Shown: piece by piece, positions 43,924-58,012 of the stretch
Numbering within the stretch: position 1 is the stretch's first letter
How the letters are laid out: the number at the start of each line of letters is the position of its first letter
NCBI RefSeq assembly: GCF_900455735.1
Contig: NZ_UAUI01000024.1
Coordinates: 344,501-408,500 of the forward strand
Length of the DNA: 64,000 nucleotides
Direction of reading: 5' to 3'
From: Rhodococcus wratislaviensis
Lineage (GTDB): Bacteria; Actinomycetota; Actinomycetes; Mycobacteriales; Mycobacteriaceae
Made by a program: the position numbers and the translations under genes
The notes under the pieces: model-generated
Seen by the model: only the letters and a program-made list of their open reading frames with translations
The model's database searches: none
What the model was told of the DNA's origin: nothing

Positions 43924-45494
43924 ATGGCGAAGACCGAATTCGGGGTTCGTGCAGGTAGGCCTGCCTGGACCCGCAGGAGGCGGTACATCGCGGGCCCTCC
44001 CGCCCCGCGCGGGTTCACGGCCAAACTTCTGCGCGCGTCGGCACTCGGCATCGCACCCGTCCTCGTCATCGGTGCCGTCACCGGCGTCGTCGTGCATCTG
44101 CGCTCCTCCGGCCAGGACATCCGGGAAACCGTCGCCTCCGACACGCCGTTCACGCTTTCCGGGCACGGCAACGGCCACGGCCGCGGGATGGGCCAGTGGG
44201 GCGCCTACGGATACGCGAAGGATCAGGGATGGGCGGCCGAGCGCATCCTCGGTCACTACTACGGCGGCACCACACTCGGCACCCTGGCCGATGCACAGAT
44301 CAGCGTCCGGCTGCAGGCGCGCGACGATCAGCCGCTCGACGTCTACTCCGACGCCGGCGCCGTCGTCGCCGGCAAGCCCGTCGGACCGGGGGAGGCCGTC
44401 CACCTGACGCCGACCGCCGACGGCGGCGCCAACGTCGTGGTCACCCGCGGATGTGCCGGTGAGGTCCTGTGGCAGGACGCCACCGACCACCCGTGGGTGG
44501 ACCCGATCGACCTGGCCCCGGACCGTCCCGCGAACGAGCACCTCAAGCTGTGCGCCGGTGACACCCCCTACCGCGGCGCGCTCGGGGTCGCGCTCGACGG
44601 CGCGACCGTGCGCACCGTCAACGTCCTCGACATGGACGACTACCTCCTGGGCGTCGTGCCCGCCGAGGCGAAAGCCGCCTGGGCCGACACCGGTGGGGCC
44701 GAGGCGCTTCGGGCGCAGGCCGTCGCGGCCCGCTCCTACGCCGCCGCCGAGAACCGGGAAGAGTACGCGAAGACCTGCGACACCCAGAGCTGCCAGGTGT
44801 ACGGGGGTTCCGCGAAGGAAGACCCGCGGACCACCGACGCCGTCCGTTCCACCAAGGGCATGATCCTGACCAAGGACAACAAGCCCGTCGCCGCCGAATT
44901 CTCCTCGTCCACAGGCGGATACACCGCGGGCGGCGAGTTCCCGGCCGTCGAGGACCAGGGCGACACCGTGTCCCCGAACCACGACTGGACGGTGACGCTC
45001 ACCGCGGGCGACATCGCGTCCGCGTTCAACGTCGGAGACCTCGAATCGTTCGAGGTGATCACCCGCAACAACTTCGGCGTCGACGGCGGACGCGTCACCG
45101 GTGTGAAGGTGGTCGGATCGTCGGGCACCGCCGAGGCGACGGGCGCCGAGGCGCGGTCGAAGCTGAAGCTCAAGTCCGACTGGTTCACGGTCGGTGACGG
45201 ACTCGGCGTCCCCGCACCGCCGGCCGCCCCCGAACCCGACTCCACGCTCGCGTCCGCGGGTGAGGACGAGGACACCGTCGGCACCACCGAGGGTTCGCCG
45301 ATCGCCGAGAAGTACAAGGAACTCGGCGGCGTCAACAGCACACTCGGTGCGCCGATCGGTCCCGAGATGATGCTGCCGTCGGAGGCGGGGAAGTTCCGGA
45401 TGTACACCAACGGAACGATCATCTGGACGAAGAAGCTCGGCGCGCAGGTGATCGACGCCAGCGTGCTGCGCGAGTGGTTACCGACGGGCGGCAG

Positions 45495-45498
<4 letters not shown>
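43924..45498 (+). CDS. SpoIID/LytB domain protein with C-terminal LGFP repeat
   Basis: 524 residues from ATG 43924 with AGGAG eight bases upstream. It has a basic cytoplasmic head, a transmembrane anchor at about 37-58, a long extracytoplasmic part, and a SpoIID domain. The likely catalytic residue is Glu248 in YLLGVVPAEAKAAW, followed by ALRAQAVAARSYA. Paired cysteines occur in KTCDTQSCQVYGG. The C-terminus has one LGFP-like unit (ELGGVNSTLGAPIGPEM). SpoIID enzymes are lytic transglycosylases acting on peptide-stripped glycan. Its stop shares a CTAG with the convergent PimC-like gene. Confidence 0.88.
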
Positions 45499-49877
<4,379 letters not shown>

Positions 49878-49897
<20 letters not shown>

Positions 49898-50396
49898 GGT
49901 CCAGATCCTGCAGGCCGTCCAGTCGACGATCGCGAGCCGTCCCGGCGTCGTCTCGACCGCACGGGGGATGTCCCACTTCGGTGAGCACGCCCTCGGGTGG
50001 GTGGCCGTCGCCGGCATCGGCGCGGCACTCGACAAGCCGCGTCGCCGGCAGTGGGCGGGAGTCGCGGTCGGCGCCGTCGGCGCCCACGCGGCGTCGATCG
50101 TGATCAAACGCATCGTCCGCCGCCCCCGGCCGAACGACCCGTCGATCCAGGTCAACGTGTCGACGCCCAGCAAATTGAGCTTCCCCTCGTCGCACGCGAC
50201 GTCCACGACAGCGGCTGCCGTGCTGCTCGGCCGCCTCACCGGGCTACCCTTGCCTGCGTTGTTGGTACCGCCGATGCTGCTCTCCCGGCTCGTCCTGGGA
50301 GTGCACTACCCGACCGATGTGCTCGCCGGATCTGCCCTGGGGGCCGCCTCTGCGGTCGCGGTGCTGAAGGCCGAGCAGAAGTTTGGAGAGAAATGA
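49878..50396 (+). CDS. PAP2-family phosphatase (decaprenylphosphoryl-phosphoribose phosphatase candidate)
   Basis: 172 residues with phosphatase motifs K-x6-RP (KRIVRRPRP), PSSHATS and R-x-x-x-GVHYPTDV, and about four membrane helices. It is the Rv3807c counterpart. Position directly before ubiA makes it the likely enzyme that dephosphorylates decaprenylphosphoryl-5-phosphoribose made by UbiA, on the route to decaprenyl-phospho-arabinose. It overlaps glfT2 and ubiA. The function is inferred from family and context. Confidence 0.9.
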
Positions 50397-51298
50397 GCGA
50401 GGAACCGGCCGTCGTCACCGGACCCCCGACATCCCTGGCGGCGGGCATCGTCAAGGCCGTTCGCCCGCGTCAGTGGGTCAAGAACGTCCTGGTCCTCGCA
50501 GCTCCCGTCGCCGCGGGCACGGCGACGGAATCCGACGTCCTGCTTCCCGTCGCACTCGCCTTCGTGGTGTTCTGCATGGCGGCGTCCGGCATCTACCTCG
50601 TCAACGACGCGATGGACGTCGAGGCGGACCGCGCGCACCCCACCAAGCGATTCCGCCCCATCGCGGCCGGTGTGCTGCCCGTCAACCTGGCGTTCGGGAT
50701 GGCGGTCGTGCTGCTCGGCGGGTCGATCGCCCTGTCGTTCCTCGCCAACTGGCAGCTGGCGGTCGTGATGGCCGTCTACATCGGCATCCAGCTGGCCTAC
50801 TGCTTCGGTCTCAAACACCAGGCCGTCCTCGACATCTGCATCGTCTCGTCCGGGTTCCTGCTGCGCGCCATCGCCGGTGGTGTGGCCGCCGAGATCGCAC
50901 TGTCGCAGTGGTTCCTGCTGGTCATGGCATTCGGTTCGCTGTTCATGGCGGCCGGTAAGCGATACGCCGAACTGCAGCTCGCCGAGCGCACCGGCGCGAA
51001 GATCCGCAAGTCCCTCGAGAACTACACCACGACGTACCTGCGTTTCGTCTGGACGCTCAGCGCCACCGCGGTCGTGCTCTGCTACGGACTGTGGGCGTTC
51101 CAGCAGGACGACCTGAAGGCCACCAACTGGTACGCCATCTCCATGGTGCCGTTCACCATCGCGATCCTGCGTTACGCCGTGGACGTCGACGGCGGCGAGG
51201 CGGGGGAGCCCGAGGAGATTGCGCTGGGCGACCGCGTGCTCCAACTCCTCGCGATTGCCTGGATCGGAGTGGTGGGTGTCGCTGTCTACCTCGTCTGA
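50393..51298 (+). CDS. ubiA: Decaprenyl-phosphate phosphoribosyltransferase
   Basis: 301 residues from ATG 50393 (ATGA overlap). It is a nine-helix UbiA-superfamily prenyltransferase with the first Asp-rich motif NDAMDVEAD (Asn71 to Asp79) and the second region in YCFGLKHQAVLDI. It transfers 5-phosphoribose from PRPP to decaprenyl phosphate, the first committed step to the arabinan donor DPA. It is the Rv3806c equivalent, unrelated in function to ubiquinone UbiA. It overlaps aftB by 23 bases. Confidence 0.95.
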   Translation: MSEEPAVVTGPPTSLAAGIVKAVRPRQWVKNVLVLAAPVAAGTATESDVLLPVALAFVVFCMAASGIYLVNDAMDVEADRAHPTKRFRPIAAGVLPVNLAFGMAVVLLGGSIALSFLANWQLAVVMAVYIGIQLAYCFGLKHQAVLDICIVSSGFLLRAIAGGVAAEIALSQWFLLVMAFGSLFMAAGKRYAELQLAERTGAKIRKSLENYTTTYLRFVWTLSATAVVLCYGLWAFQQDDLKATNWYAISMVPFTIAILRYAVDVDGGEAGEPEEIALGDRVLQLLAIAWIGVVGVAVYLV

Positions 51299-53219
51299 CT
51301 TGGTAGGAGGCGCCGAGGACTCGGACGCCGCCGCGGAGCGGACCACCGAACGCCACCGGAAGGCCATCCTCGCGAGGGTGGTCTTCCTCGGGGGTGTGGC
51401 CGTCTCGGCTCTCCTGATGTTCTGGGGTGCCTGGGAACGGCGATGGATTGCCGACGACGGCCTGATCGTGCTGCGCACGGTCCGAAACCTCCTCGCAGGC
51501 AACGGTCCCGTCTTCAACTCGGGCGAGCGTGTCGAGGCCAACACCAGTACCGCGTGGACGTACATCGTCTACGCGTTCAGCTGGCTCTCTCAGGCCCGGC
51601 TCGAATACGTCGTCCTGACGATCGCGCTGATCCTGTCCACGGCGGCGATCGTGCTCGCCATGTTCGGCACCGCGCGCCTGTACCGCGGTGGGTCCTTCGC
51701 CGGCGGCGGCACCCTCTTCCTGATGCCCGCCGGTGTGCTCGTCTACATCGCGGTGCCCCCGGCCCGCGACTTCGCGACGTCGGGTCTCGAAAGCTGCCTC
51801 GTCATCTTCTGGATCGCGCTGCTCTGGCTGCTGCTGGTCCGATGGAGTCAGGCCACCACCCCGTCCACCACCTCGGTGCTCGTGCTGTCGTTCTTCGCGG
51901 GCATGGGGCCCCTCGTGCGCCCCGAGCTGGCGATCCTGGGTGTGCTGTCGCTGGCCATGATCTTCCTCGCGCCCGGTCTCACCTGGGTGGTGCGCGTGGC
52001 GATGGTGTTCGTCGCCGGCATCGTTCCGGTGGGCTACCAGATCTGGCGCATGGGCTACTACGCCCTCCCGTACCCCAACACCGCGGTGTCGAAGGACGCG
52101 GGCGGCGCCAAGTGGTCGCAGGGTTTCGCCTACCTCTGGAATCTGCTCGGCCCGTACCTGCTGTGGCTGCCGCTGGTCTTCCTTTTCGTCGGCGCCGTGA
52201 TCGCCTGGCGCGGCCGGGACAAGTCCATCGAGGATGGTGTTCGTCACACCGAGGGGAATCTGCTCACCCGCCTGCGCGGAGGGCTGCGGACGCAGAATGC
52301 CGTCGTCGTCTTCATTCTCGCGAGCGGGTTGATCCTCGGTCTGTACTCGTTGCGCGTCGGCGGCGACTTCATGCACGGCCGCGTTCTTCTCCCCGTTCTG
52401 TTCTGTTTCATCGTTCCCGTCGCCGTAATTCCGGTGCGAATTCCGGACCGGGCGGCGTGGGGGCGTAATAGGGAATCGTCGACTTTCCTCGCAATGGCTT
52501 TCCTGTGGGTCGGCACCGTCGTCTGGGCATTTTTCGCGTCGAACACGACGGGAATGCCGGAAGGTGTCGTTATCGGGCGTTCCGGAATTGTCGACGAACG
52601 AGCCTTCTACGTTCTCAACACCGGTCATGCGCACCCGATTCGCGCGGACGACTATCTGGACTACCCGCGGATGCGCGCCATGGTCCAGACCATCTCGGAC
52701 ACCCCCGACGGCGGTCTGCTCATCCCGTCCGCCGACTACACGTACTGGTTCGTCGTTCCTCCGCCCCTTCCGATCCCGGAGGACGGCGCAGGCCACACCG
52801 TGTACTTCCTGAACCTCGGCATGACGAGCATGAACGTCGGCCTCGACGTGCGGGTGCTGGACCAGATGGGTCTCGCCTACCCGCTTGCGGCGCACACGGA
52901 GCGGTTGGACGACGGCCGTATCGGGCACGACAAGAACCTCTACCCCGACTGGGTCGTGGTGGACACGGGAATGATCGACAAGCACCCGTGGATGCCCGGA
53001 TTCCTCGACGAGGAATGGGTGACCGAGGCGCGGGTCGCGCTCACGTGCCCCGAGACCCAGGACCTGCTGACGTCGTACCGGTCGGAACTGACGTGGCCGC
53101 GATTCAAGCAGAATTTCAAGGATGCGCTGCATTTCGCGAGTTATCGATTCGAGCGAGTGCCCGCTTATGAAATTCAGCGGTGCAATCTCGAGCCGCCGTT
53201 CCCGGAACCGGCCAAATAG
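51276..53219 (+). CDS. aftB: Arabinofuranosyltransferase AftB
   Basis: 647 residues. It is a GT-C membrane enzyme with about nine to ten N-terminal helices and an extracytoplasmic C-terminal domain from about residue 420. The first loop carries the acidic GT-C motif (RRWIADDGLIVLRTVRNLLAG). It adds terminal beta-1,2-arabinofuranose from DPA to arabinan, providing mycolate attachment sites. GTG 51276 is used because GGAG lies six bases upstream and helix 1 is then complete. It is the last gene of the glf-glfT2-PAP2-ubiA-aftB operon. Confidence 0.93.
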   Translation: MSLSTSSDLVGGAEDSDAAAERTTERHRKAILARVVFLGGVAVSALLMFWGAWERRWIADDGLIVLRTVRNLLAGNGPVFNSGERVEANTSTAWTYIVYAFSWLSQARLEYVVLTIALILSTAAIVLAMFGTARLYRGGSFAGGGTLFLMPAGVLVYIAVPPARDFATSGLESCLVIFWIALLWLLLVRWSQATTPSTTSVLVLSFFAGMGPLVRPELAILGVLSLAMIFLAPGLTWVVRVAMVFVAGIVPVGYQIWRMGYYALPYPNTAVSKDAGGAKWSQGFAYLWNLLGPYLLWLPLVFLFVGAVIAWRGRDKSIEDGVRHTEGNLLTRLRGGLRTQNAVVVFILASGLILGLYSLRVGGDFMHGRVLLPVLFCFIVPVAVIPVRIPDRAAWGRNRESSTFLAMAFLWVGTVVWAFFASNTTGMPEGVVIGRSGIVDERAFYVLNTGHAHPIRADDYLDYPRMRAMVQTISDTPDGGLLIPSADYTYWFVVPPPLPIPEDGAGHTVYFLNLGMTSMNVGLDVRVLDQMGLAYPLAAHTERLDDGRIGHDKNLYPDWVVVDTGMIDKHPWMPGFLDEEWVTEARVALTCPETQDLLTSYRSELTWPRFKQNFKDALHFASYRFERVPAYEIQRCNLEPPFPEPAK

Positions 53220-53557
53220 GGCGAACCGGGCGAGGCGTGTGTCACCGGGGCGTCCCGGGCAGATCTCGATGTCGGAACATCAGATCTCGTTTGTGTAACG
53301 CTGGAACTGTCGGCGACGATGTACGTCGATGATGAGTCATCGGTGACGGTGGTCTGGAAGTTCCCCGAAAAGCGCTCCGTGAGCGTTTGTCAGGGAAGTT
53401 CGTGTGACATACAGTCCACCAAGCGCAGTGTGACTTGGAAGAGGTCCGCTGCCGACCCGGCTTCAACGCCCGGGCCGGCAGGTCGCCTGTTCCCCGACGG
53501 AATCCGCCGGAGCCGCCCAGTGGCGGAGTCCGCAGACGAAGAGAGTGAGCAGTATTC
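53220..53557. other. 338-base region upstream of the first mycolyltransferase
   Basis: No gene seen. It likely holds the promoter of the mycolyltransferase at 53558. Two TGTGAC motifs (53403-53408 and 53429-53434, GTCACA on the other strand) lie 26 bases apart, resembling the GTCACA half-sites reported for MtrA at mycobacterial fbp promoters. That match is short and tentative. Confidence 0.45.
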
Positions 53558-54568
53558 ATGCGTTTTGCCAGACCGAGGTTGTCTCAGCGCCTCAAGCAGC
53601 GTGCGATGGCCATCGGTGCCGTCGCACTGGTACTGCCTGTGGGCGCAGGAATCGCTGGTGGAGCCGTCGCCGCAGCAGCACCGACGCACGCGGGTCCCGC
53701 CAAGACCGCGCCGGCAGGTGGCTACGAGGAACTGTGGGTTCCCTCTTCCATGGGACCGATCAAGGTCCAGGTCCAGTGGGCAGCCCGCGGCGGTAGCGCC
53801 GCGCTGTACCTGCTCGACGGACTGCGTGCCCGCAACGACCGCAACGCCTGGAGCTTCGAGACCAACGCGTTCGACCAGTACCGCAACGACAACGTGACCC
53901 TGGTCATGCCCGTCGGCGGCGAGTCCAGCTTCTACTCCGACTGGTATTCGGCGAGCAACTTCAACGGTCAGCCCGTCACGTACAAGTGGGAGACGTTCCT
54001 GACGAAGGAACTGCCCGACTTCCTGGCCAACTACGGTGTCTCGCGCACCAACAACGCCGTCCTCGGCCTGTCGATGGGTGGTAGCGCCGCCCTGACCCTC
54101 GCCGCGTACCACCGCGACCAGTTCAAGTTCGCCGGTTCGCTGTCCGGATACCTGAACATCTCGGCTCCCGGCATGCGTGAGGCCATCCGCGTCGCGATGA
54201 TCGACGCCGGCCGCTACAACGTGGACGCGATGTGGGGCCCGCCGTGGAACCCGGCGTGGCTGCGTAACGACCCGTTCGTGTTCGCCCCGCGTCTGAACGG
54301 TCTGTCGATGTTCATCTCGGCTGCCAGCGGTCTGCCCGGCGAGTTCGACCACCCGCGCGCTCCGATCGACTACTACAACACCGCCAACGGCATGGGCCTC
54401 GAGGCTCTCGCCCTGGCCAACACCCGCGCCTTCCAGGTGCGTCTGGCCACCCTCGGTGTCCCGGCCACCTTCGACTTCCCCGCCAACGGCACGCACTCGT
54501 GGCCGTACTGGGGTGCCGAGCTGTGGAAGGCCCGCGGCCAGATCCTGGACACACTGGGCGCCTGGTGA
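53558..54568 (+). CDS. fbpA: Antigen-85-type mycolyltransferase 1
   Basis: 336 residues with a signal peptide (to about residue 42) and the Ag85 fold. Catalytic residues are Ser172 (GLSMGGS), probably Glu282 and His313 (GTHSWPYW). Hallmarks are VPSSMGPIKVQVQW, LLDGLRARNDRNAW and ESSFYSDWY. It transfers mycolic acid between trehalose monomycolate and trehalose or arabinan in the outer envelope. It is the first of three tandem copies and occupies the place of fbpA in M. tuberculosis. The symbol reflects position; orthology among paralogues is not certain. A terminator follows. Confidence 0.93.
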   Translation: MRFARPRLSQRLKQRAMAIGAVALVLPVGAGIAGGAVAAAAPTHAGPAKTAPAGGYEELWVPSSMGPIKVQVQWAARGGSAALYLLDGLRARNDRNAWSFETNAFDQYRNDNVTLVMPVGGESSFYSDWYSASNFNGQPVTYKWETFLTKELPDFLANYGVSRTNNAVLGLSMGGSAALTLAAYHRDQFKFAGSLSGYLNISAPGMREAIRVAMIDAGRYNVDAMWGPPWNPAWLRNDPFVFAPRLNGLSMFISAASGLPGEFDHPRAPIDYYNTANGMGLEALALANTRAFQVRLATLGVPATFDFPANGTHSWPYWGAELWKARGQILDTLGAW

Positions 54569-54592
54569 TCTGACACCACCCCCGTGACGAAC

Positions 54593-54619
54593 GCCGCCCC
54601 GCCGATCCGGCGGGGCGGC
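54593..54619 (+). terminator. Terminator of mycolyltransferase 1
   Basis: GCCGCCCCGCCG and its exact complement form a 12-base GC stem with a 3-base loop, 25 bases after the stop codon. Confidence 0.8.
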
Positions 54620-54732
54620 ACTCGCGCGCTCCGGGGTACCAGCGCCCCGACCGGGGGCGTGAGGGAAAACCCAGGATTCCCTTCCCCCGGGAGTGCACAA
54701 CGGAACGTTTTGTCAGTAAGGTGATCCCGTCG

Positions 54733-54772
54733 AGACGCCACCCGCGCAGCGATCGCTGCGCGGGTGGCGTCT
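54733..54772 (+). promoter_or_regulatory. 40-base perfect palindrome in front of mycolyltransferase 2
   Basis: Positions 54733-54772 are a perfect palindrome (20-base arms, no spacer, centre at GATC), followed by TTTT at about 54783. It lies 82 bases before the next ATG. It could be a second terminator or a leader attenuator. Confidence 0.6.
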
Positions 54773-54854
54773 GTACGTGAGATTTTCACGAGAGTTATCG
54801 AGAGGTTGCCGCGGCCGCGGCGCGAGACGCATCAAGCGGAGGGAAGACGAGTTC

Positions 54855-55850
54855 ATGCGAGTTGGGGGTTCGACGAGAACAAGCGGATGGGCCAGGCGTA
54901 CCGCCGCCGCAATTGCTCTGGCGGTCGCACTGCCACTGGGCGTGACCATGGTGGGCGGCGGTGCAACGGCATCTGCAGCCTTCGATCCCGCGGCGCAGGA
55001 CTTCTGGGTCGATTCCGCCATGGGACCGATCAAGAGCCGCATCTGGCGTGCCGCCGACGGCAACACCAACCGGGTCGTCTACCTGCTCGACGGTCTGCGC
55101 GCGCAGGACGACCTGAGCGGCTGGGAGGTCAACACCGACGCGGGCCCGTTCCTCGCCTCGCAGAACATCAACGTCGTCCAGCCGGTCGGCGGGCAGTCCA
55201 GCTTCTACTCCGACTGGATTTCGAACTCGAACCTCAACGGTCAGAAGACCCCGTACAAGTGGGAGACGTTCCTCACGCAGGAACTTCGCGACGCACTGGC
55301 GAACCGCCTCGGGTTCCAGTCCACCCGTAACGGCGTCATCGGCCTGTCGATGGGTGGCAGCGCCGCCCTGACCCTCGCCGCCTACCACCCCGATCAGTTC
55401 AACTACGCGGGCTCGCTGTCCGGATACCTGAACATTTCGGCTCCCGGCATGCGTGAGGCCATCCGCATCGCGATGCTCGACGCCGGCCGCTACAACGTCG
55501 ACGCGATGTGGGGCCCGCCGTGGAACCCGGCGTGGCTGCGCAACGACCCGTTCGTGTTCGCGAACAAGCTTCGCGACAACAACACCCGCCTGTGGGTGTC
55601 GGCCGCCAACGGCATCCCCGCTCCCGGCGGAGCCGCACCGACCGGATTCATGGACGTCTTCAACGCGAGCACCGGTGCGAGCCTCGAGGCACTGTCGCTG
55701 GCGAACACCCGTGCGTTCCAGGTGAAGATGGCGACCCTCGGCGCGAAGAACGTCACCTACAGCTTCCCGCCCCGCGGCATCCACACGTGGCGTTACTGGC
55801 AGCAGCAGATCCACGATCTGGCCGGCGACCTCGGCAACACGATCGGGTAG
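54855..55850 (+). CDS. Antigen-85-type mycolyltransferase 2
   Basis: 331 residues from ATG 54855. The signal peptide ends near SASA (residue 41). Triad candidates are Ser165 (GLSMGGS), Glu278 and His310. Long stretches around SGYLNISAPGMREAI and DAMWGPPWNPAWLRNDPF are nearly identical to copy 1, indicating a fairly recent duplication or gene conversion. Function is as for copy 1. The promoter appears separate because two hairpins precede it. Confidence 0.92.
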   Translation: MRVGGSTRTSGWARRTAAAIALAVALPLGVTMVGGGATASAAFDPAAQDFWVDSAMGPIKSRIWRAADGNTNRVVYLLDGLRAQDDLSGWEVNTDAGPFLASQNINVVQPVGGQSSFYSDWISNSNLNGQKTPYKWETFLTQELRDALANRLGFQSTRNGVIGLSMGGSAALTLAAYHPDQFNYAGSLSGYLNISAPGMREAIRIAMLDAGRYNVDAMWGPPWNPAWLRNDPFVFANKLRDNNTRLWVSAANGIPAPGGAAPTGFMDVFNASTGASLEALSLANTRAFQVKMATLGAKNVTYSFPPRGIHTWRYWQQQIHDLAGDLGNTIG

Positions 55851-55981
55851 CTCGGAAGTAACAATTGCACCAGCTGTAACAGCGCGGCACTCCCACTCAT
55901 CTGTCGTTTGCGTGTAGAAAGAACCGGAACGCGAGGCCGTGCTCCGTGTTGGCCTCGACGCGCAGAGAGAGAGTGAACGTC

Positions 55982-57886
55982 ATGCGAGTAGGCCTGTTCA
56001 AGGCAGAACGTCAGCGTTCGTCGGCCGGAAATGTTCGAAGGCGAACGCTGGCCTCGCTTGCCGCTGTGCTCGTGGTGCCGGTGGCGGTCGGGTTCACCCA
56101 GACCGCCACCGTCTCGGCTGCGCCGGTCGCCCATGCGGCGCCCGCCGCCGCGCAGGCTCCGGTGGCCACACAGGTCCCGGGCGGCGCGACGATCCATCAC
56201 GTCGACTGGCTCACCGACCGTCGCGTGGCGATCTGGATCAACTCTCCGTCGATGGGCGTGCCGATCCAGGTGCAGATGCTGCTGGCACGCGACTGGAACT
56301 CGAAGCCCACCGAGAAGTTCCCGTCCGTCTACATGCTCGACGGTCTCCGCGCGCAGGACAACGAGAACGGCTGGACGCTCGAGACCGACGCCGAATCGTT
56401 CTTCGCCGACAAGAACATCAACGTCGTCCTCCCGGTCGGCGGCCAGTCCAGCTTCTACTCCGACTGGGTGGCCCAGGACAACGGCCAGAACTACCAGTGG
56501 GAGACGTTCCTCACCAAGGAACTGCCCCCGATCCTCGAAAGCGATTGGCGCACCACGCAGACACGCGGCGTCATCGGGCTTTCGATGGGCGGCACGTCCG
56601 CGATGTTCCTCGCGGCCCGCAACCAGGGATTCTTCAAGTTCGCTGCGTCGCTGTCAGGCATGCTCACCACCACCGCGCTCGGCATGCCGCAGGCCGTCGC
56701 GTACGCGATGAGCGACGCGGGCGGATTCGACGCGGACGCGATGTGGGGTCCCCCGACCAGCTCGGCGTGGGAGGAGCACGACCCCTACCTGCTGGCCGAC
56801 AAGCTCAAGGGCGTCAGCCTGTACATCTCCAGCGGTAGCGGAACGACGGGCCCGTACGACCAGCCGTCCGGAATCCCCGGCGTCAGCACCAATTACGCGG
56901 GCATGGGCCTCGAGATCCTGTCGCGGCTCACGTCCCAGACCTTCGCGACCAAGCTCAACAAGCTGGGCATCCCGGCCCAGGTCAACTACCGGCCGTCCGG
57001 CACGCACTCGTGGCCGTACTGGCAGTTCGAGCTCCACCAGCTGTGGCCGCAGCTGGCCAGCGCCGTCGACGTCGAACCCGACAAGCCGGTATGTGCCACA
57101 GGCGGTTCCATCGCCGGGGTCGCCGGCGCGAACCCGTGGATCGGCGACTGCCTCACCCCCGAGTACAGCCTCGCGGGCGGAACGGTCCAGGACTTCCGCA
57201 ACGGCCGGATCTTCGCCAAGTCCGACACCGGCGCGCAGCCGGTGGCCGGCGCCATCGGCGGCGTCTACCAGGCGACCGGTGGTCCGGGTGGGCCGCTCGG
57301 CTACCCGACGACGCCCGAACTGGCCACCCCCGACGGTCGCGGCCGCTTCAACCACTTCGAGCACGGGTCCGTGTACTGGTCGCCGCAGACCGGCGCGCAC
57401 GCCATCCGCGGCGCGATCCGCGACGAGTGGGCACGTCAGGGCTGGGAGGGCGGACCGCTCGGATACCCGGTGGCCGAGGAAGTTCCCACGCCCGGCAAGG
57501 ACGGCGCGGTGCAGGGCTTCGAGATCGGCGCCATGTACTTCAGTCCCGCGAACGGCACCCACCGCGTGCAGGGAATGATCATGGGCAAGTACGCCGAACT
57601 CGGTTACGAGGGCGGGTGGCTCGGTTTCCCGAAGACCAGCGAGATCGCGGTCAAGGACGGCGGCCGGTTCAACCAGTTCGAGGGCGGCAACATCTATTGG
57701 AGCCCGCTGTCGGGTGCCTGGGCCGTGGAGAACGGACCGATCTTCGACGCCTGGAAGAGCGCCGGCTACGAGGGTGGCCGACTCGGCTTCCCGATCAGCG
57801 ACAAATTCGCCATCCCCGGCGGAGTTCAGCAGAACTTCCAGACCGGTTACGTCACAGTGATCGACAACAAGGCGGAGATTCACTGA
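55982..57886 (+). CDS. Mycolyltransferase 3 with four C-terminal LGFP repeats
   Basis: 634 residues. A signal peptide (to about 50) and an Ag85 esterase domain (about 70-370, Ser201 in GLSMGGT, His in GTHSWPYW) are followed by a Cys-flanked linker and four LGFP repeats (GGPLGYPTT, GGPLGYPVA, GGWLGFPKT, GGRLGFPIS). This architecture matches the Corynebacterium Cop1/PS1-like mycolyltransferase, unlike mycobacterial Ag85. LGFP repeats are thought to hold the enzyme on the cell wall. It is more diverged from copies 1 and 2 than they are from each other. Confidence 0.93.
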   Translation: MRVGLFKAERQRSSAGNVRRRTLASLAAVLVVPVAVGFTQTATVSAAPVAHAAPAAAQAPVATQVPGGATIHHVDWLTDRRVAIWINSPSMGVPIQVQMLLARDWNSKPTEKFPSVYMLDGLRAQDNENGWTLETDAESFFADKNINVVLPVGGQSSFYSDWVAQDNGQNYQWETFLTKELPPILESDWRTTQTRGVIGLSMGGTSAMFLAARNQGFFKFAASLSGMLTTTALGMPQAVAYAMSDAGGFDADAMWGPPTSSAWEEHDPYLLADKLKGVSLYISSGSGTTGPYDQPSGIPGVSTNYAGMGLEILSRLTSQTFATKLNKLGIPAQVNYRPSGTHSWPYWQFELHQLWPQLASAVDVEPDKPVCATGGSIAGVAGANPWIGDCLTPEYSLAGGTVQDFRNGRIFAKSDTGAQPVAGAIGGVYQATGGPGGPLGYPTTPELATPDGRGRFNHFEHGSVYWSPQTGAHAIRGAIRDEWARQGWEGGPLGYPVAEEVPTPGKDGAVQGFEIGAMYFSPANGTHRVQGMIMGKYAELGYEGGWLGFPKTSEIAVKDGGRFNQFEGGNIYWSPLSGAWAVENGPIFDAWKSAGYEGGRLGFPISDKFAIPGGVQQNFQTGYVTVIDNKAEIH

Positions 57887-58012
57887 TGGCCGGATCGCAG
57901 TAGAAATCTCACGCGCAGCGGGCGGGGCCGGGTCCGGCGGACCAGGCTTCCGCCCGATCTGCGTCTGTACCCTGTCGAGAGACAACGACTTGGAAAGCAA
58001 GGACGGAAATAG

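Noticed and set aside
57900-57960. Terminator after mycolyltransferase 3
   Set aside because: GGGCGG...CCGCCC arms exist but the stem is short with a long loop, so it was not listed as a feature.
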